Of a stretch of 64,000 nucleotides of DNA, positions 16,476-25,832 are shown piece after piece (within the stretch, counting starts at the first letter, position 1; every line of letters begins with the position of its first letter). This DNA is from Bradyrhizobium betae (GTDB lineage Bacteria; Pseudomonadota; Alphaproteobacteria; Rhizobiales; Xanthobacteraceae): assembly GCF_008932115.1 (NCBI RefSeq), contig NZ_CP044543.1:3726501-3790500 (forward strand). Reading direction: 5' to 3'. Under the pieces are notes generated by a model that saw only the letters and a program-made list of their open reading frames with translations, made no database searches and was not told the origin of the DNA. The position numbers and the translations under genes were made by a program.

Positions 16476-17972
16476 ATGCCGGCGTCGCAACCGATGGTGA
16501 ACCTTCAGCCAACGCCTTATTCCAATCTAGACCGACTGGCTATTGCCGGAAAGTGGGTTCAGGGCCGCTCTGCACGGCGTAATATTGACCGCGATCCGTA
16601 CACCGGCGATGCTCTCGTCGAAATCCCGCAGGCGAGCCGGGACGATGTCGACTCCGCCTATGAAGCGGCGGCAAACGCGCAGCGCGATTGGGCTGCCCAA
16701 CTCCCGGACCAGCGCGCGCAAGTCATGTATCGCGCGGCGACCATCCTTGATACGCGGCACGAAGAAATCGCCTCATGGCTAATCCGGGAATCTGGCAGCA
16801 CCCGGATCAAGGCCAACGTCGAGATCGCGAGCGCACGCGGGATCATCATCGAATCTGCCAGCTTTCCCGGCCGCGTCGAGGGGCGGATCCTTGCCGCCGC
16901 CACTGCCGGGCAGGAAAGCCGCGTGTACCGTGAGCCCCTGAGAGTGGTCACCGTCATCAGCCCCTGGAACTTTCCGCTTCATCTCAGCATGCGCTCGGTT
17001 GCGCCGGCGCTGGCGCTTGGAAACAGCGTCATACTGAAGCCCGCCAGCGACACGCCAGTGACGGGCGGATTGTTGCTCGCGAAGCTATTTGAGGAGGCTG
17101 GGCTTCCTCCAGGCGTCCTCAACGTCGTGATCGGGGCCGGCGGTGAGATCGGCGACTACATCGTTGAGCATCCAACGCCCCGGCTGATCTCCTTCACCGG
17201 ATCGACCGCTGTTGGGCGCGGGATCGGGAGGATCGCGAGCAGCGGGACGCACATCAAGCGGGTGGCTCTCGAACTGGGCGGCAACTCGCCGCTCGTGGTG
17301 TTGGCCGACGCCGATATCGAGCAGGCGGCGCGTGCGGCGGTTGTGGGGCGCTTCCTCCATCAAGGCCAGATTTGCATGAGCACAAACCGGGTGATCGTCG
17401 ATGCCGGGATCCATGACTCATTCGTCGACGCCGTGGCTGACAGGGTGCGCCGGCTCCGGGTTGGCAATCCCAACGATGCGGATACGGTGATTGGGCCGAT
17501 CATCAACGAGCAGCAACTGAAAGGTCTGCTCGAGAAAATCGACCATGTGAAGCGTGATGGAGGGCGCGAGGTCATCGGCGCCAAACCAACCGGCAATCTC
17601 CTGCCGCCGCACCTTTTCACCGGGGTGGACCCCGATTGGTCAATCGCGCGCGACGAGAGTTTTGGGCCGCTTCTCCCTGTCATCAAGGCGCGGGACGAGA
17701 GCCATGCGCTCGAGCTCTCCAACGCCACAGAATATGGGCTATCGAGCGCGGTCTTCACCCGAGATTTCGAGCGCGGGGTCAGGTTCGCGCGGGGTATCAT
17801 TGCGGGCATGACTCACATCAACAGCGTCACGGTGGATGATCAACCAAATGCTCCGTTCGGCGGTGAAAAGAATTCCGGGCTGGGCCGGTTCAATGGTGAG
17901 TGGGCAATGGATGAATTCACAACTGCTCACTGGATCACACTTCAGTACAAAGCTCCCTCCTATCCATTTTGA
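16476..17972 (+). CDS. Aromatic aldehyde dehydrogenase (PchA/benzaldehyde-dehydrogenase-like)
   Basis: A 498-residue NAD(P)-dependent aldehyde dehydrogenase. It shows the cofactor motif [11 protein letters not shown], the catalytic Glu in LELGGNSP and the catalytic Cys in HQGQICMST. The close link to pchF and an aryl-alcohol dehydrogenase suggests oxidation of 4-hydroxybenzaldehyde to 4-hydroxybenzoate. A GGAGG site precedes the ATG. No downstream 4-hydroxybenzoate enzyme lies in the window. Confidence 0.88.
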   Translation: MPASQPMVNLQPTPYSNLDRLAIAGKWVQGRSARRNIDRDPYTGDALVEIPQASRDDVDSAYEAAANAQRDWAAQLPDQRAQVMYRAATILDTRHEEIASWLIRESGSTRIKANVEIASARGIIIESASFPGRVEGRILAAATAGQESRVYREPLRVVTVISPWNFPLHLSMRSVAPALALGNSVILKPASDTPVTGGLLLAKLFEEAGLPPGVLNVVIGAGGEIGDYIVEHPTPRLISFTGSTAVGRGIGRIASSGTHIKRVALELGGNSPLVVLADADIEQAARAAVVGRFLHQGQICMSTNRVIVDAGIHDSFVDAVADRVRRLRVGNPNDADTVIGPIINEQQLKGLLEKIDHVKRDGGREVIGAKPTGNLLPPHLFTGVDPDWSIARDESFGPLLPVIKARDESHALELSNATEYGLSSAVFTRDFERGVRFARGIIAGMTHINSVTVDDQPNAPFGGEKNSGLGRFNGEWAMDEFTTAHWITLQYKAPSYPF

Positions 17973-18001
17973 CGTTTCGTAATTGCCTCTTTAAGGCGTC
18001 C

Positions 18002-18172
18002 CAAGGCTGGGACGACGATAAGGAGCTTAACGCGCAAATGAAGGCTGCGGCGTTGATGCATCAGGACGCCGAGTCCGAGGAGATGACCGGGATGGTATTG
18101 TTTCTCTGCTCGGAGGCTGCATCTTAGGCGACCAGTCAAGTCTATCTTGTTGACGGTGGCCAAACGGCGCGC
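18002..18172 (+). pseudogene. C-terminal relic of a short-chain dehydrogenase
   Basis: Reading the plus strand in one frame gives a stretch ending in EEMTGMVLFLCSEAAS, then a stop (TAG 18125-18127), then ATSQVYLVDGGQTAR. This is the standard C-terminal end of a short-chain dehydrogenase (FLCSDAAS..TGQVYLVDGG) with one nonsense change and no N-terminal two-thirds. It directly follows the aldehyde dehydrogenase gene. Confidence 0.7.
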
Positions 18173-18383
18173 GGTCTTTTGCCTATCGATTCCAATCTCA
18201 TTTCAGCACATTTCAGCAAAGGCGTGAAAGCGGTGGGCAGACGCCTGATTGGCCGGCTCGCTCAAGGGGGGGATCGTGCCAACGGGCTACCCAGCGCAAA
18301 ACTTGGTCACAGCGCCGCATCGTCCTTTCCATTGCGGTTTAGTGGAGTCGAACTCAAAAACGTTAACCCAAACCTGCGCTCGC

Positions 18384-19301
18384 CTACTTCTCCGGCAGCG
18401 GAATAAACTCGGTTTCGTCCGGCACCGGCTTAAACCGTCCAGTTTTCCAGTCCTCTTTCGCCTGCTCGATCCGCTCTCTGCGCGAGGAGACAAAATTCCA
18501 CCAAATGTATCGCCGACCTTCCATGGCGTTGCCCCCAAGAAACATCAGACGTGCAGTCCGCGTTGCTCGTACCGTGATAGGGTCGTTCGGGCGAAAGATC
18601 AGGAGCCGGGGCCCCTCGAATGTCTCGCCTGCGATATCGATCTCGCCTTCGACCACGTAGATGTCGCGTTCTTCATGATCAGGATCGAGCGGCGCGCTCG
18701 CGCCTGGTTCGAGCATCACTTCAGCATAAAACCACTCCGAAAGCACTCCCACTGGAGATTTCTTGCCGAACGCTGATCCGGCAATGATCCTCGCGCGCGT
18801 GCCTCCCGCCTCAATGATCGGCAGGCTTGCGGCATCGAAGTGCTGAAATGACGGAGCGGTTTCTTCGTGCGCTTCGGGAAGCGCGATCCAGCTCTGAATC
18901 CCGAACATGCCCTCGTTGCCCCTGCGCGCGCTTTGTGGGGTGCGTTCGGAATGCGCAATTCCGCGTCCTGCCGTCATCAGGTTCAAGGCGCCAGGCTTGA
19001 TTTCCATTATATTGCCTTCGCTATCCCGATGCATGACGCGGCCGTCGAACAAGTATGTCGCGGTGGCCAGTCCGATATGCGGATGCGGCCTCACGTCCAT
19101 GCCCTGGCCAGCCATGAACTGAACCGGCCCCATTTGGTCGAAAAAGATGAAAGGACCAACCATCTGGCGCTTGCCGCTCGGCAATGCCCGGCGTACTTCA
19201 AAGCCGCCCAAGTCTCGCACGCGCGGAATAATGACCAGTTCGAGAGCATCGCAAGATCGTTTGTCGCCAGGCTCGGGATCATTCGATGGTAGCCAGCTCA
19301 T
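18384..19301 (-). CDS. Pirin family protein
   Basis: A 305-residue bicupin of the pirin family. Metal-binding residues are visible in RPHPHIGLAT and in the AHSER segment about 45 residues later. Some bacterial pirins are quercetin 2,3-dioxygenases or regulate metabolic enzymes; which applies here is unknown. ATG 19301 starts MSWLPSNDPE. Its neighbours are a debris zone downstream and an MFS gene upstream on the same strand, separated by 64 bp. Confidence 0.85.
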   Translation of the reverse strand: MSWLPSNDPEPGDKRSCDALELVIIPRVRDLGGFEVRRALPSGKRQMVGPFIFFDQMGPVQFMAGQGMDVRPHPHIGLATATYLFDGRVMHRDSEGNIMEIKPGALNLMTAGRGIAHSERTPQSARRGNEGMFGIQSWIALPEAHEETAPSFQHFDAASLPIIEAGGTRARIIAGSAFGKKSPVGVLSEWFYAEVMLEPGASAPLDPDHEERDIYVVEGEIDIAGETFEGPRLLIFRPNDPITVRATRTARLMFLGGNAMEGRRYIWWNFVSSRRERIEQAKEDWKTGRFKPVPDETEFIPLPEK

Positions 19302-19365
19302 GGAAGTAACTCCGTCTCTGACCTAAATAACGAGAGCAAACTCTTCACGCGTTGCCGCCTCCGGT

Positions 19366-21018
19366 TTATGAAAGCGTTTCATTTGTAGGTTTGCGTGGGA
19401 GCTCTGCAGCAATCAGATGCGTAACCTTTGGCTTGCAGTGAACATGACGATGCACCGTTTCCTGCAATATGCGATCGGCGTTTGTCACCCGCTTGTGCTG
19501 CCGCAGATGTTCGAGCCAGGATTCTACGAGAAAAGTTTCGAGGAAGCGGCCCTCCTCGGCGGTATCTTCGAAGATTCCCCACGCGTAGGCGCCGTCGCGA
19601 CGGCGTTCATGCTCCAGTCTTTCCAGCGCGGCGAGGAACGCCTCGCGATCGTCGGGATTTATCCGGTACTCGACGGTGACGAGCACCGGACCCCGGTCAT
19701 CTTCGACGTGCCGCGCGACGATAGGCATCGGCCAGTGCATGGATGGCGTGAGGTCGGGCCCGCGACCGGTGCGAAGCTTCCAACGCCACGTAGCCGGAAT
19801 TGCGACGATGGCGCCGCCCGCCGCGATGAAATGAGCCAGGGGAAGTCCTACCATGCCGGCAACCTGCCCCCAGAGCACGCTTCCGATCGTCAACGTTCCA
19901 AAAAATACCGTGACATACATGGCAAGGCCGCGTCCGCGCACCCAATCAGGCAAGGCATACTGAGCCGAGATATTGAGGCTCGCCAGCACGGCGATCCACG
20001 AGACGCCTGCGATAAGACTTGCCGACAAGGCCAGGATCGGCTCCCGCGCGAACCCGAAAAACACGAGAGTCACAGCCGTCCCGACTTCCCCGGCAGCAAC
20101 GAGCGCGTTGGCTCCGATTTTTGCTTTCAGCCATGGCAGTACAAAAGCACCGCCCACCGCACCGACGCCGATTGCACCTAGCAAGGCACCATAAAGTTCT
20201 GGTCCACCTACGAGCTGATTGCGGGCAAGCAGTGGAAGCAACGCCCAATACGCACTGGCAAACAGAAAGAACCCAACGGCTGGCGCCAACGTCGCGCGCA
20301 GAGACCGATTGTGACGCACGTAACGAAAACCCGTGCGAATAGCGCTGGTGAATCGTTCGGCTGGCATATTGTCCATATGCTTTTGCGGCGAGCGCCACCA
20401 CAGCAGTACGCCGATAACTCCGAGATTGCTGATGGCGTTGAGCCAAAACGGCGCGGCGATGCCAAATCCAATAATGATCACGCCGCCGATCGCTGGACCG
20501 ATCGCGCGGCTGATATTGATGCCGACACTGTTAGCCGCGATTGCGGGAGCCAGGTCCTGCTTGGACACTAGTTGCGGCACGATGGATTGCCAGGCTGGAG
20601 CCTCCAACGCCCCGAATAAGCTGATCAGAAATGTGAATAGCAACAGCGTAGCCGGACTCACGAGATCGGCCGAGACCAGTGCGGCGAAGATTGCGGAGAC
20701 TACAGTGATCAAAATCTCGAGGACGATGATAAAGCGGCGCCTGTCGATGATGTCCGCCAGCGCCCCGGCCGGCACCGCCAACAGGAACATCGGGAGGGCG
20801 TTTGCAGCCTGGACCAGCGATACCATCAGGGGACTGGCGTCCAGATTCGTCATCAGCCAGCTAGAGGCAGCGCTGTACATCCAGCCGCCGACGTTGGAGA
20901 CGACGGCCGCGACCCATAGCATGGCAAAGACACGATGCTGAAATGGCGCCCATGGCGATGCCTTGACGTTTGTCGACGCCCCCTGTTGTCCCGATAGCCT
21001 CTTATCCGCCGATGCCAT
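19366..21018 (-). CDS. MFS transporter with C-terminal ABM-like domain
   Basis: A 550-residue member of the MFS_3 (EntS-like) group. About twelve membrane segments occupy residues 25-420. A soluble tail of about 110 residues starts near PVLVTVEYRINPDDREAF and resembles an antibiotic-biosynthesis-monooxygenase/dimeric-barrel domain. This fusion is recurrent in the family. Substrate unknown; export of a small metabolite is likely. Transcribed with pirin in the same direction. Confidence 0.82.
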   Translation of the reverse strand: MASADKRLSGQQGASTNVKASPWAPFQHRVFAMLWVAAVVSNVGGWMYSAASSWLMTNLDASPLMVSLVQAANALPMFLLAVPAGALADIIDRRRFIIVLEILITVVSAIFAALVSADLVSPATLLLFTFLISLFGALEAPAWQSIVPQLVSKQDLAPAIAANSVGINISRAIGPAIGGVIIIGFGIAAPFWLNAISNLGVIGVLLWWRSPQKHMDNMPAERFTSAIRTGFRYVRHNRSLRATLAPAVGFFLFASAYWALLPLLARNQLVGGPELYGALLGAIGVGAVGGAFVLPWLKAKIGANALVAAGEVGTAVTLVFFGFAREPILALSASLIAGVSWIAVLASLNISAQYALPDWVRGRGLAMYVTVFFGTLTIGSVLWGQVAGMVGLPLAHFIAAGGAIVAIPATWRWKLRTGRGPDLTPSMHWPMPIVARHVEDDRGPVLVTVEYRINPDDREAFLAALERLEHERRRDGAYAWGIFEDTAEEGRFLETFLVESWLEHLRQHKRVTNADRILQETVHRHVHCKPKVTHLIAAELPRKPTNETLS

Positions 21019-21201
21019 GCAGGCTTTTCCCGATTAAACGTATAGCAGAATCTCCGAACGAAATTTCAACCGAGGCGCTGGGGCACGGCAAATTGTCTGG
21101 GCAGTGTTATATTGGTATCTCCTGCGGCTTCGACGATCCACGTCTTACGGGCCCAGTGAAAGTTGCTTGATTTAGATTAAGCGGTTGCCGGTGACCCCAA
21201 T

Positions 21202-21435
21202 ACCATAACGCGCCAATATGCTCGGCTCGTGTCTGAGTGGATCGGAAGTGTCGCGCTGGACCCGAGGCTATTTGGGACGCATTCACTGCAACGGACAAAA
21301 GCCACCTTGATCCATCGGCAGACTGGCAAGCTCAGGGCCGTCCAATTGTTGCTCGGGCATACCAAGATCGAAGCACTGTCCGATATCTCGACATAGAGGT
21401 CGATGACGCCCTCACAATAGCAGAGCGGACATGCG
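21202..21435 (+). pseudogene. Tyrosine recombinase (integrase) C-terminal relic
   Basis: One frame reads TRQYARLVSEWIGS, then LFGTHSLQRTKATLI and LRAVQLLLGHTKIE, the C-terminal catalytic end of a rhizobial phage-type integrase. A one-base deletion near 21371 moves the continuing homology (STVRYLDIEVDDALTIAE) into the next frame. The catalytic HxxR motif reads HSLQ, so the arginine is also lost. The N-terminal three-quarters are missing. This is a dead mobile-element remnant. Confidence 0.75.
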
Positions 21436-21533
21436 CTGCCCGCCTCCAACCGCCGTTTGTCACATCAGCGGACCCGCTCCACATTGATCGACCATTTGGC
21501 GGATGCCTTCGCCAATCTGATAGAATTGTGGTC

Positions 21534-22010
21534 CTACCAAAATCGCTCTCCGCGCTTCGCAGCCTTCTCCATGTTGAATTTGCTGTACCGTAAATCGCCC
21601 GTTATTTCCCTTCCAACCCAACCCGGCAATTCCAGCACGCGGTCCTCTCGATCCAATTCGACTTCGGCTATTACGACGCCGTTTAGAATGCCGTCATAAA
21701 CGTCAATTTCCCAAGTCAGCCCTGCATACGGAACGTAATTTCGAACTTTCTCTATGACCCTATCATCGCACATTGTGCGCAAGATTTCTTCTGCATCGGA
21801 AGTGGGTATCGCATATTCGAACTCGGAGCGACCTACGCCCTCGCGCGCACCCTTGAGTGCAATTGTCGCTTGATCTTTTATAACTCGCACGCGCGCTTTA
21901 CGACCATTGGTAAACGCGACGAGACCATCGCGTATTCGAGCGCATTTGACGACGGATGACTTCCATCCATCATGCGCTAGTAGAAATTTTCTTTCAATTT
22001 CTTGCGGCAT
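21534..22010 (-). CDS. CYTH-domain protein (triphosphate tunnel metalloenzyme type)
   Basis: A 158-residue protein of the CYTH/TTM superfamily, starting with the signature MPQEIERKFLL. Alternating charged residues typical of the tunnel are seen in RKARVRVIKD, ALKG and EIDVYDG. Bacterial members hydrolyse inorganic triphosphate or, less often, make cAMP. Family length is normal. It stands alone, downstream of the integrase relic. Confidence 0.85.
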   Translation of the reverse strand: MPQEIERKFLLAHDGWKSSVVKCARIRDGLVAFTNGRKARVRVIKDQATIALKGAREGVGRSEFEYAIPTSDAEEILRTMCDDRVIEKVRNYVPYAGLTWEIDVYDGILNGVVIAEVELDREDRVLELPGWVGREITGDLRYSKFNMEKAAKRGERFW

Positions 22011-22138
22011 GGTGTCTGTCCTGAGCCTTGCTGCCCCGGTAGGCGGATCACGGCTAATGGTGCCGCGATGTCGCCTACGGGGTCATTCTCGACCGTATTA
22101 GGTTATCCTCGGCATGTCAGGTGTGGCCCCGATAGCCG

Positions 22139-22158
22139 CCGGAGAGTGGCCACTCCGG
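22139..22158. repeat. Palindrome in a gene-free gap
   Basis: A near-perfect dyad with GAGTGGCCACTC at its core, flanked by CCG and CCGG. It is in the 263-bp gap between the CYTH gene and the PQQ-propeller gene, where I see no other feature. It could form a hairpin but has no T-run. Confidence 0.3.
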
Positions 22159-22273
22159 TTCGGCAGCTACTGTCTTCCGCTCCTCACTACTGAAGTAGGT
22201 TCTCCGCGCGTAAGGGCTCTATGCCGTAACCATCGGCGCCGTGAAATTTGAGAGCCGGAAACCTCGCAGTAGT

Positions 22274-23896
22274 TTAGTGCAGCCCCAATAGTACAATTTT
22301 GCCGGTTACTTTGGCCGTAGGCCAAATCGGCGAAGTCATTCCGGCCGCGACGGCGATCTTCTGTCCAGCTCCGGTGTCATAGGTAATGACGCCGCCGGCA
22401 ATGGCTCCTCCGAGGTTCTGGGACCAGAGCACCTTTCCCTGAGCGGCATCGAACACGTAGAAGTTTCCTCCCATGTCCCCCGCCAAGACAATGCGACCAG
22501 AGGTCGGCGTGACGCCGCTCATGATCGGATACGGAGACTTAAATTGCCACTTTTTTGTTCCAGTAGCTGCATCGGTTGCTATCAGCCAGCCGGCCCAATC
22601 CGATGTGTTATCCATCACGCCGAAGCCGTCTTTCGACCCGCTCCACGGCTGGGCTAGAGGCACGCTCCGGACCAAAGTCAGCGGGTCGGTGTGAATGGTG
22701 GTGCACCAATCGACTTCACCGGTGAGGATCAGGTCGGTAGTCGGATCGTAGGCGGGGCCATTCCATTCGGCACCACCTTGGCTACCCGGACAGAAACGTG
22801 TGCCGCTTGTCGTCAACGGAGCCTTGGCATTGGCGACCGTCGTAACCGGCCGCCGGTACAGGAGCCTGTCGGTCGCGATATCGAACGCGTATAGATGACC
22901 ATCTTTAGGTGCAACCGCCATTAAATGCTTGCCGGATTTTGTAGTAAATAGGGCTGGCGCTGTCGAGGCATCCCAATCGTGGAAATCGTGCTTCACGATT
23001 TGGAAGTGGCGCTTGTACGTACCAGTCTTTGCATCGAGCACCACGATTGACGACGTCAACAGATTGGCGCCCTCCCTCTCTTCTCCGACAAAATCGGGTG
23101 CGGGGTTCCCCCCCGGAACATAGAGCAGTCCCTTGGTCGGATCGAGCGTGTACGACGTCCATACACCGCCCCCGGTGATTGGAGATCCCGATGCGTTTTT
23201 CCATGATGCGCGCATGTCCACCGGAGCGCCCTTCGCCTCAGGCCCGCGCAGGGTATCTTCCGGGCCACGTGGCACGAGATAAAACTCCCATACAATCTTC
23301 CCAGTGGCCGCATCGAGCGCGTAGATGCGCCCCTTTACACCCTTGTTGTCGCCGCCAGCGTTACCGATGAACACAAGGCCGTTCCAGGCGATCGGAGATG
23401 CCGGAATACTCTCGCCCTTTGCCGCATCGGCAATGGGGGTGGTCCACAAAATCTTTCCTGACTTGGCATCGAACGCCCGCACTTGTCCGTCGTTGAACCC
23501 GCGGAACACATGGCCATCCAGAACGGCGACGCCGCGGTTTACTTGGAGCATGCTGTGCGGAATCTCTTGGTGATCGCGCCACTTTTCTTGGCAGGTGTTG
23601 GGATCGATGGAAAATGTATCTTGCTCGGTACTCGCGAACAGAGCGCCGTCGACTTGTAAGAGACCAGTCTGAAAGCCCGTCATCTGCTTTGTGTCATAAG
23701 TGCAGAGGACCTTGAGCGACTGAGCATTCGTCGTGTCAATTTGATTTAGCGGAACGAATCGCTCCGACGTTAGCGTTCGGTTGTAACTTGGCCAGTCCAC
23801 TTGAGCCGCTTGGGCATTCGACATCTCAGAGGCCAAGCCGGGTACAAGCATGAGCGCGATTCCGGCGCCGCGCACGTCTCTGATGCTTAATGCCAT
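22274..23896 (-). CDS. PQQ-type beta-propeller quinoprotein
   Basis: A 540-residue protein with a signal-like N-terminus (DVRGAGIALMLVPGLA) and repeated propeller blades (LDAATGKIVWE, FDAKSGKILW, TDAATGTKKWQ, FDAAQGKVLWS). It resembles quinoprotein alcohol dehydrogenases, including CPGSQGGAEWNGPAYDP, but I see neither the vicinal Cys-Cys pair nor a fused cytochrome c domain, so substrate and activity are open. ATG 23896 has a very strong GAGGAGGA site; the open frame runs further upstream only because it reads through the RND adaptor relic. Likely periplasmic. Confidence 0.8.
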   Translation of the reverse strand: MALSIRDVRGAGIALMLVPGLASEMSNAQAAQVDWPSYNRTLTSERFVPLNQIDTTNAQSLKVLCTYDTKQMTGFQTGLLQVDGALFASTEQDTFSIDPNTCQEKWRDHQEIPHSMLQVNRGVAVLDGHVFRGFNDGQVRAFDAKSGKILWTTPIADAAKGESIPASPIAWNGLVFIGNAGGDNKGVKGRIYALDAATGKIVWEFYLVPRGPEDTLRGPEAKGAPVDMRASWKNASGSPITGGGVWTSYTLDPTKGLLYVPGGNPAPDFVGEEREGANLLTSSIVVLDAKTGTYKRHFQIVKHDFHDWDASTAPALFTTKSGKHLMAVAPKDGHLYAFDIATDRLLYRRPVTTVANAKAPLTTSGTRFCPGSQGGAEWNGPAYDPTTDLILTGEVDWCTTIHTDPLTLVRSVPLAQPWSGSKDGFGVMDNTSDWAGWLIATDAATGTKKWQFKSPYPIMSGVTPTSGRIVLAGDMGGNFYVFDAAQGKVLWSQNLGGAIAGGVITYDTGAGQKIAVAAGMTSPIWPTAKVTGKIVLLGLH

Positions 23897-23929
23897 GGTA
23901 TCCTCCTCTCGAGAATTAATGACCCGCAT

Positions 23930-24185
23930 GTCACCCTTCTTGACGTCCGCTCCTTCGGTAAACAGACGCTCGTTCAGGAAGGCAGTAACGCGGGGCACAA
24001 GATCCACGCGCTGTATGGACTGGATGCGACTGTTGATCTCTGTGGTTTCCGCCGTCGGGGCGGGAGTCTGCCGCGACCACTCCAACGGCCGGCGGCCCCG
24101 CGGGATCAACTTGCGCAACTGCATTGACCGCAAATAGATCTGTTACCGCGAAAATCGTAACCGATAGCGAAGAACAAGCGCGCAT
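23930..24185 (-). pseudogene. RND efflux adaptor (AcrA/MexE-type) N-terminal relic
   Basis: From ATG 24185, preceded by an AAGGAGGG site, the frame gives a signal peptide (MRACSSLSVTIFAVTDLF...) and AQVDPAGPPAVGVVAADSRP. The homology then continues after an extra base in a C-run (24057-24060) as TAETTEINSRIQSIQRVDLV and VTAFLNERLFTEGADVKKGD. This is the N-terminal start of a periplasmic RND adaptor, truncated after about 85 residues. The break at about 23930 is followed immediately by the leader of the PQQ gene. Confidence 0.75.
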
Positions 24186-24362
24186 GCATTCCCTCCTTGT
24201 CAACAAAGCAGACGAGGGCGGGCCTTGCGATCTAACCACGGAGTGTGCCGCAGCATCAATGAGCAGCGTGATCGGCCCCTCGATGCCCTTTAGCGCCTTG
24301 GGCGATCAAGCGCTGCCGCCCTGGCCTTCGTCTACGCAATGTTCCAGCCACATTGCACAAAG

Positions 24363-24379
24363 GGTCAATACACTTGACC
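24363..24379. promoter_or_regulatory. Perfect dyad, likely repressor operator
   Basis: GGTCAA-N5-TTGACC, a perfect inverted repeat about 180 bp upstream of the start of the RND adaptor relic. The dyad form suits a TetR- or MarR-type repressor of the lost efflux operon. The surrounding 24186-24495 region holds no gene that I can recognise. Confidence 0.4.
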
Positions 24380-24495
24380 TTCGGAGTGACATAGGAGTTG
24401 CGATTGAGGTATCGCCTTGATGAAGGCAACGAAGAGGTTGCAACGTTCCGGGGCGATTTTCGATCTCCCGCTTGTAGAGCAACCACTAGCCCTGC

Positions 24496-24774
24496 TTATC
24501 CATCTTCGTTCTCATCCGACGCAATATCTTTTTCGGGTACGTTGATTTTCGCTTGCGGCAAGTCATCATAGCCCCGCCGGCTACTATAGAATACGAGCGC
24601 CATAAGCCCACATCCAACCAGTAACGAAAAGAATACGCCAAGCCCCATCGCCATATAGCCGTGCGTGGAAATCTCAACATCGGAAGCGGCCGTCCAACCT
24701 TGATAGGCCAGCCAGCACGTCGCGGCCAAAATAGCCAACAAAATGGTGATGAGTGCAGCGGCTCCTTTCGTCAT
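24496..24774 (-). CDS. Small two-helix membrane protein
   Basis: A 92-residue protein with two membrane helices (about 5-24 and 38-64) and a charged C-terminal tail (SSRRGYDDLPQAK). ATG 24774 has a GGGAGGG site; a frame extending 14 residues further upstream is less likely. I recall similar short membrane proteins in rhizobia near oxidase or stress genes, but no function is known. Confidence 0.6.
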   Translation of the reverse strand: MTKGAAALITILLAILAATCWLAYQGWTAASDVEISTHGYMAMGLGVFFSLLVGCGLMALVFYSSRRGYDDLPQAKINVPEKDIASDENEDG

Positions 24775-24960
24775 GACGTCCCTCCCTGACAGTGGCATGG
24801 ATTCCGATAGCTTCAAGGATCTTATGTCATTTGCGCGTTCTTCGGCTATCAGGTGGGCGACCGCCGGTTTGGCACGCAGGAAACGGTGCGCTGCTCCTCA
24901 ATCTACGATCCGCTTTCGTTCACAAGCCTATATCCATCGTGTATTGGGTGTCTGCGTCTA

Positions 24961-25033
24961 CTTGATCGTGCGGATGTCAAATTCGGTGCTTCTTTTCGAC
25001 GCGGCAGGTCTCGCGCTCTTCGCCGCTGCGGGC
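24961..25033 (+). pseudogene. Internal fragment of the UPF0126 gene (third copy)
   Basis: About 65-70 bases that are nearly identical to the copy at 28102-28166, encoding LIVRMSNSVLLFDAAGLALF. Flanking sequence on both sides does not match. It shows that pieces of the M20D-UPF0126 locus have been copied or left behind here. The surrounding stretch 24775-25169 has no other recognisable gene. Confidence 0.7.
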
Positions 25034-25169
25034 GCCGGAGGGGCTCAAGGCGCCGGTCACCATCGATTAGATCCTGGAGGCGCTTTGCGCGTTGGATGAA
25101 GGACCCCGGAATCCTCCGGGCTGAAAGCCCCGCGGCCGGTCGAACGAGCCGCGGCCTAGGAGACGGACG

Positions 25170-25665
25170 ATGCAGACCATGGACCTATCGCAGGAGACCC
25201 CAAAAGCTTTGGTGATCCACAACACGCTGGCGACGAGCGATTACGGGCTCCTCGACCAGAAGACGTTCGAGCCCAGGCCCAATTACTGGGGCGCGCTGTT
25301 GTGGCGCAGGCTGATGGGAACGACGGTTCTGGATTCCGGCGTCGAGATCGCGGAGGAGCGGCATGTCTATGCCCATTGCCTGAGGGGCTCGTCCGGAGGC
25401 GTGACGCTCCTTGTCATCAATAACTCGCGGACCGAGACAGCGATCGAGGTGCCGCTGCGAAAGCAGGCGCTACACGTTGTCGGCTGTGCCGCTCCAGAAC
25501 GGCGACGTCGAATTGAACGGGGCGGCGCTCAAGGTCGACGGCGGCGGCAATCTTCCGCCGATCGAGGGAGCGGCGACCGCTGCGGGATCCGTATCGTTTG
25601 CGCCAGGCACGATCACGTTTCTGACGGTCGAGCGGTCCGGAAATTCCGCTTGCGGAGGTTCGTAA
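25170..25665 (+). pseudogene. Glycoside hydrolase (GH79-like) C-terminal relic
   Basis: The first frame gives NTLATSDYGLLDQKTF, PRPNYWGALLWRRLMGTTVL and HVYAHCLRGSSGGVTLLVIN, the end of a heparanase/GH79-type enzyme. Near 25460-25468 the homology shifts frame and continues as RYTLSAVPLQNGDVELNG and PGTITFLTV to a stop at 25665. The catalytic domain is missing. It sits in the same debris zone as the UPF0126 fragment. Confidence 0.6.
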
Positions 25666-25832
25666 ACAGGCGTTGGATGATTTCGGGGACATCCGTAGGT
25701 CGGGCAGGCGCCGATTTCGTACCTCGGCCGACTGTAGATGGTACGGGGAATCGCTTCGCCAAGGTTAGCGATAGGGGTCGGATACGGGCTGGCTGCCTGA
25801 AGAACACGTCCACGGCATCGGAGGGCTGACCC

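Noticed and set aside
25084..25165. Cluster of short GC hairpins as a possible riboswitch or terminator
   Set aside because: Stems are only 5-6 bp, there is no T-run, and the sequence precedes a dead gene fragment.
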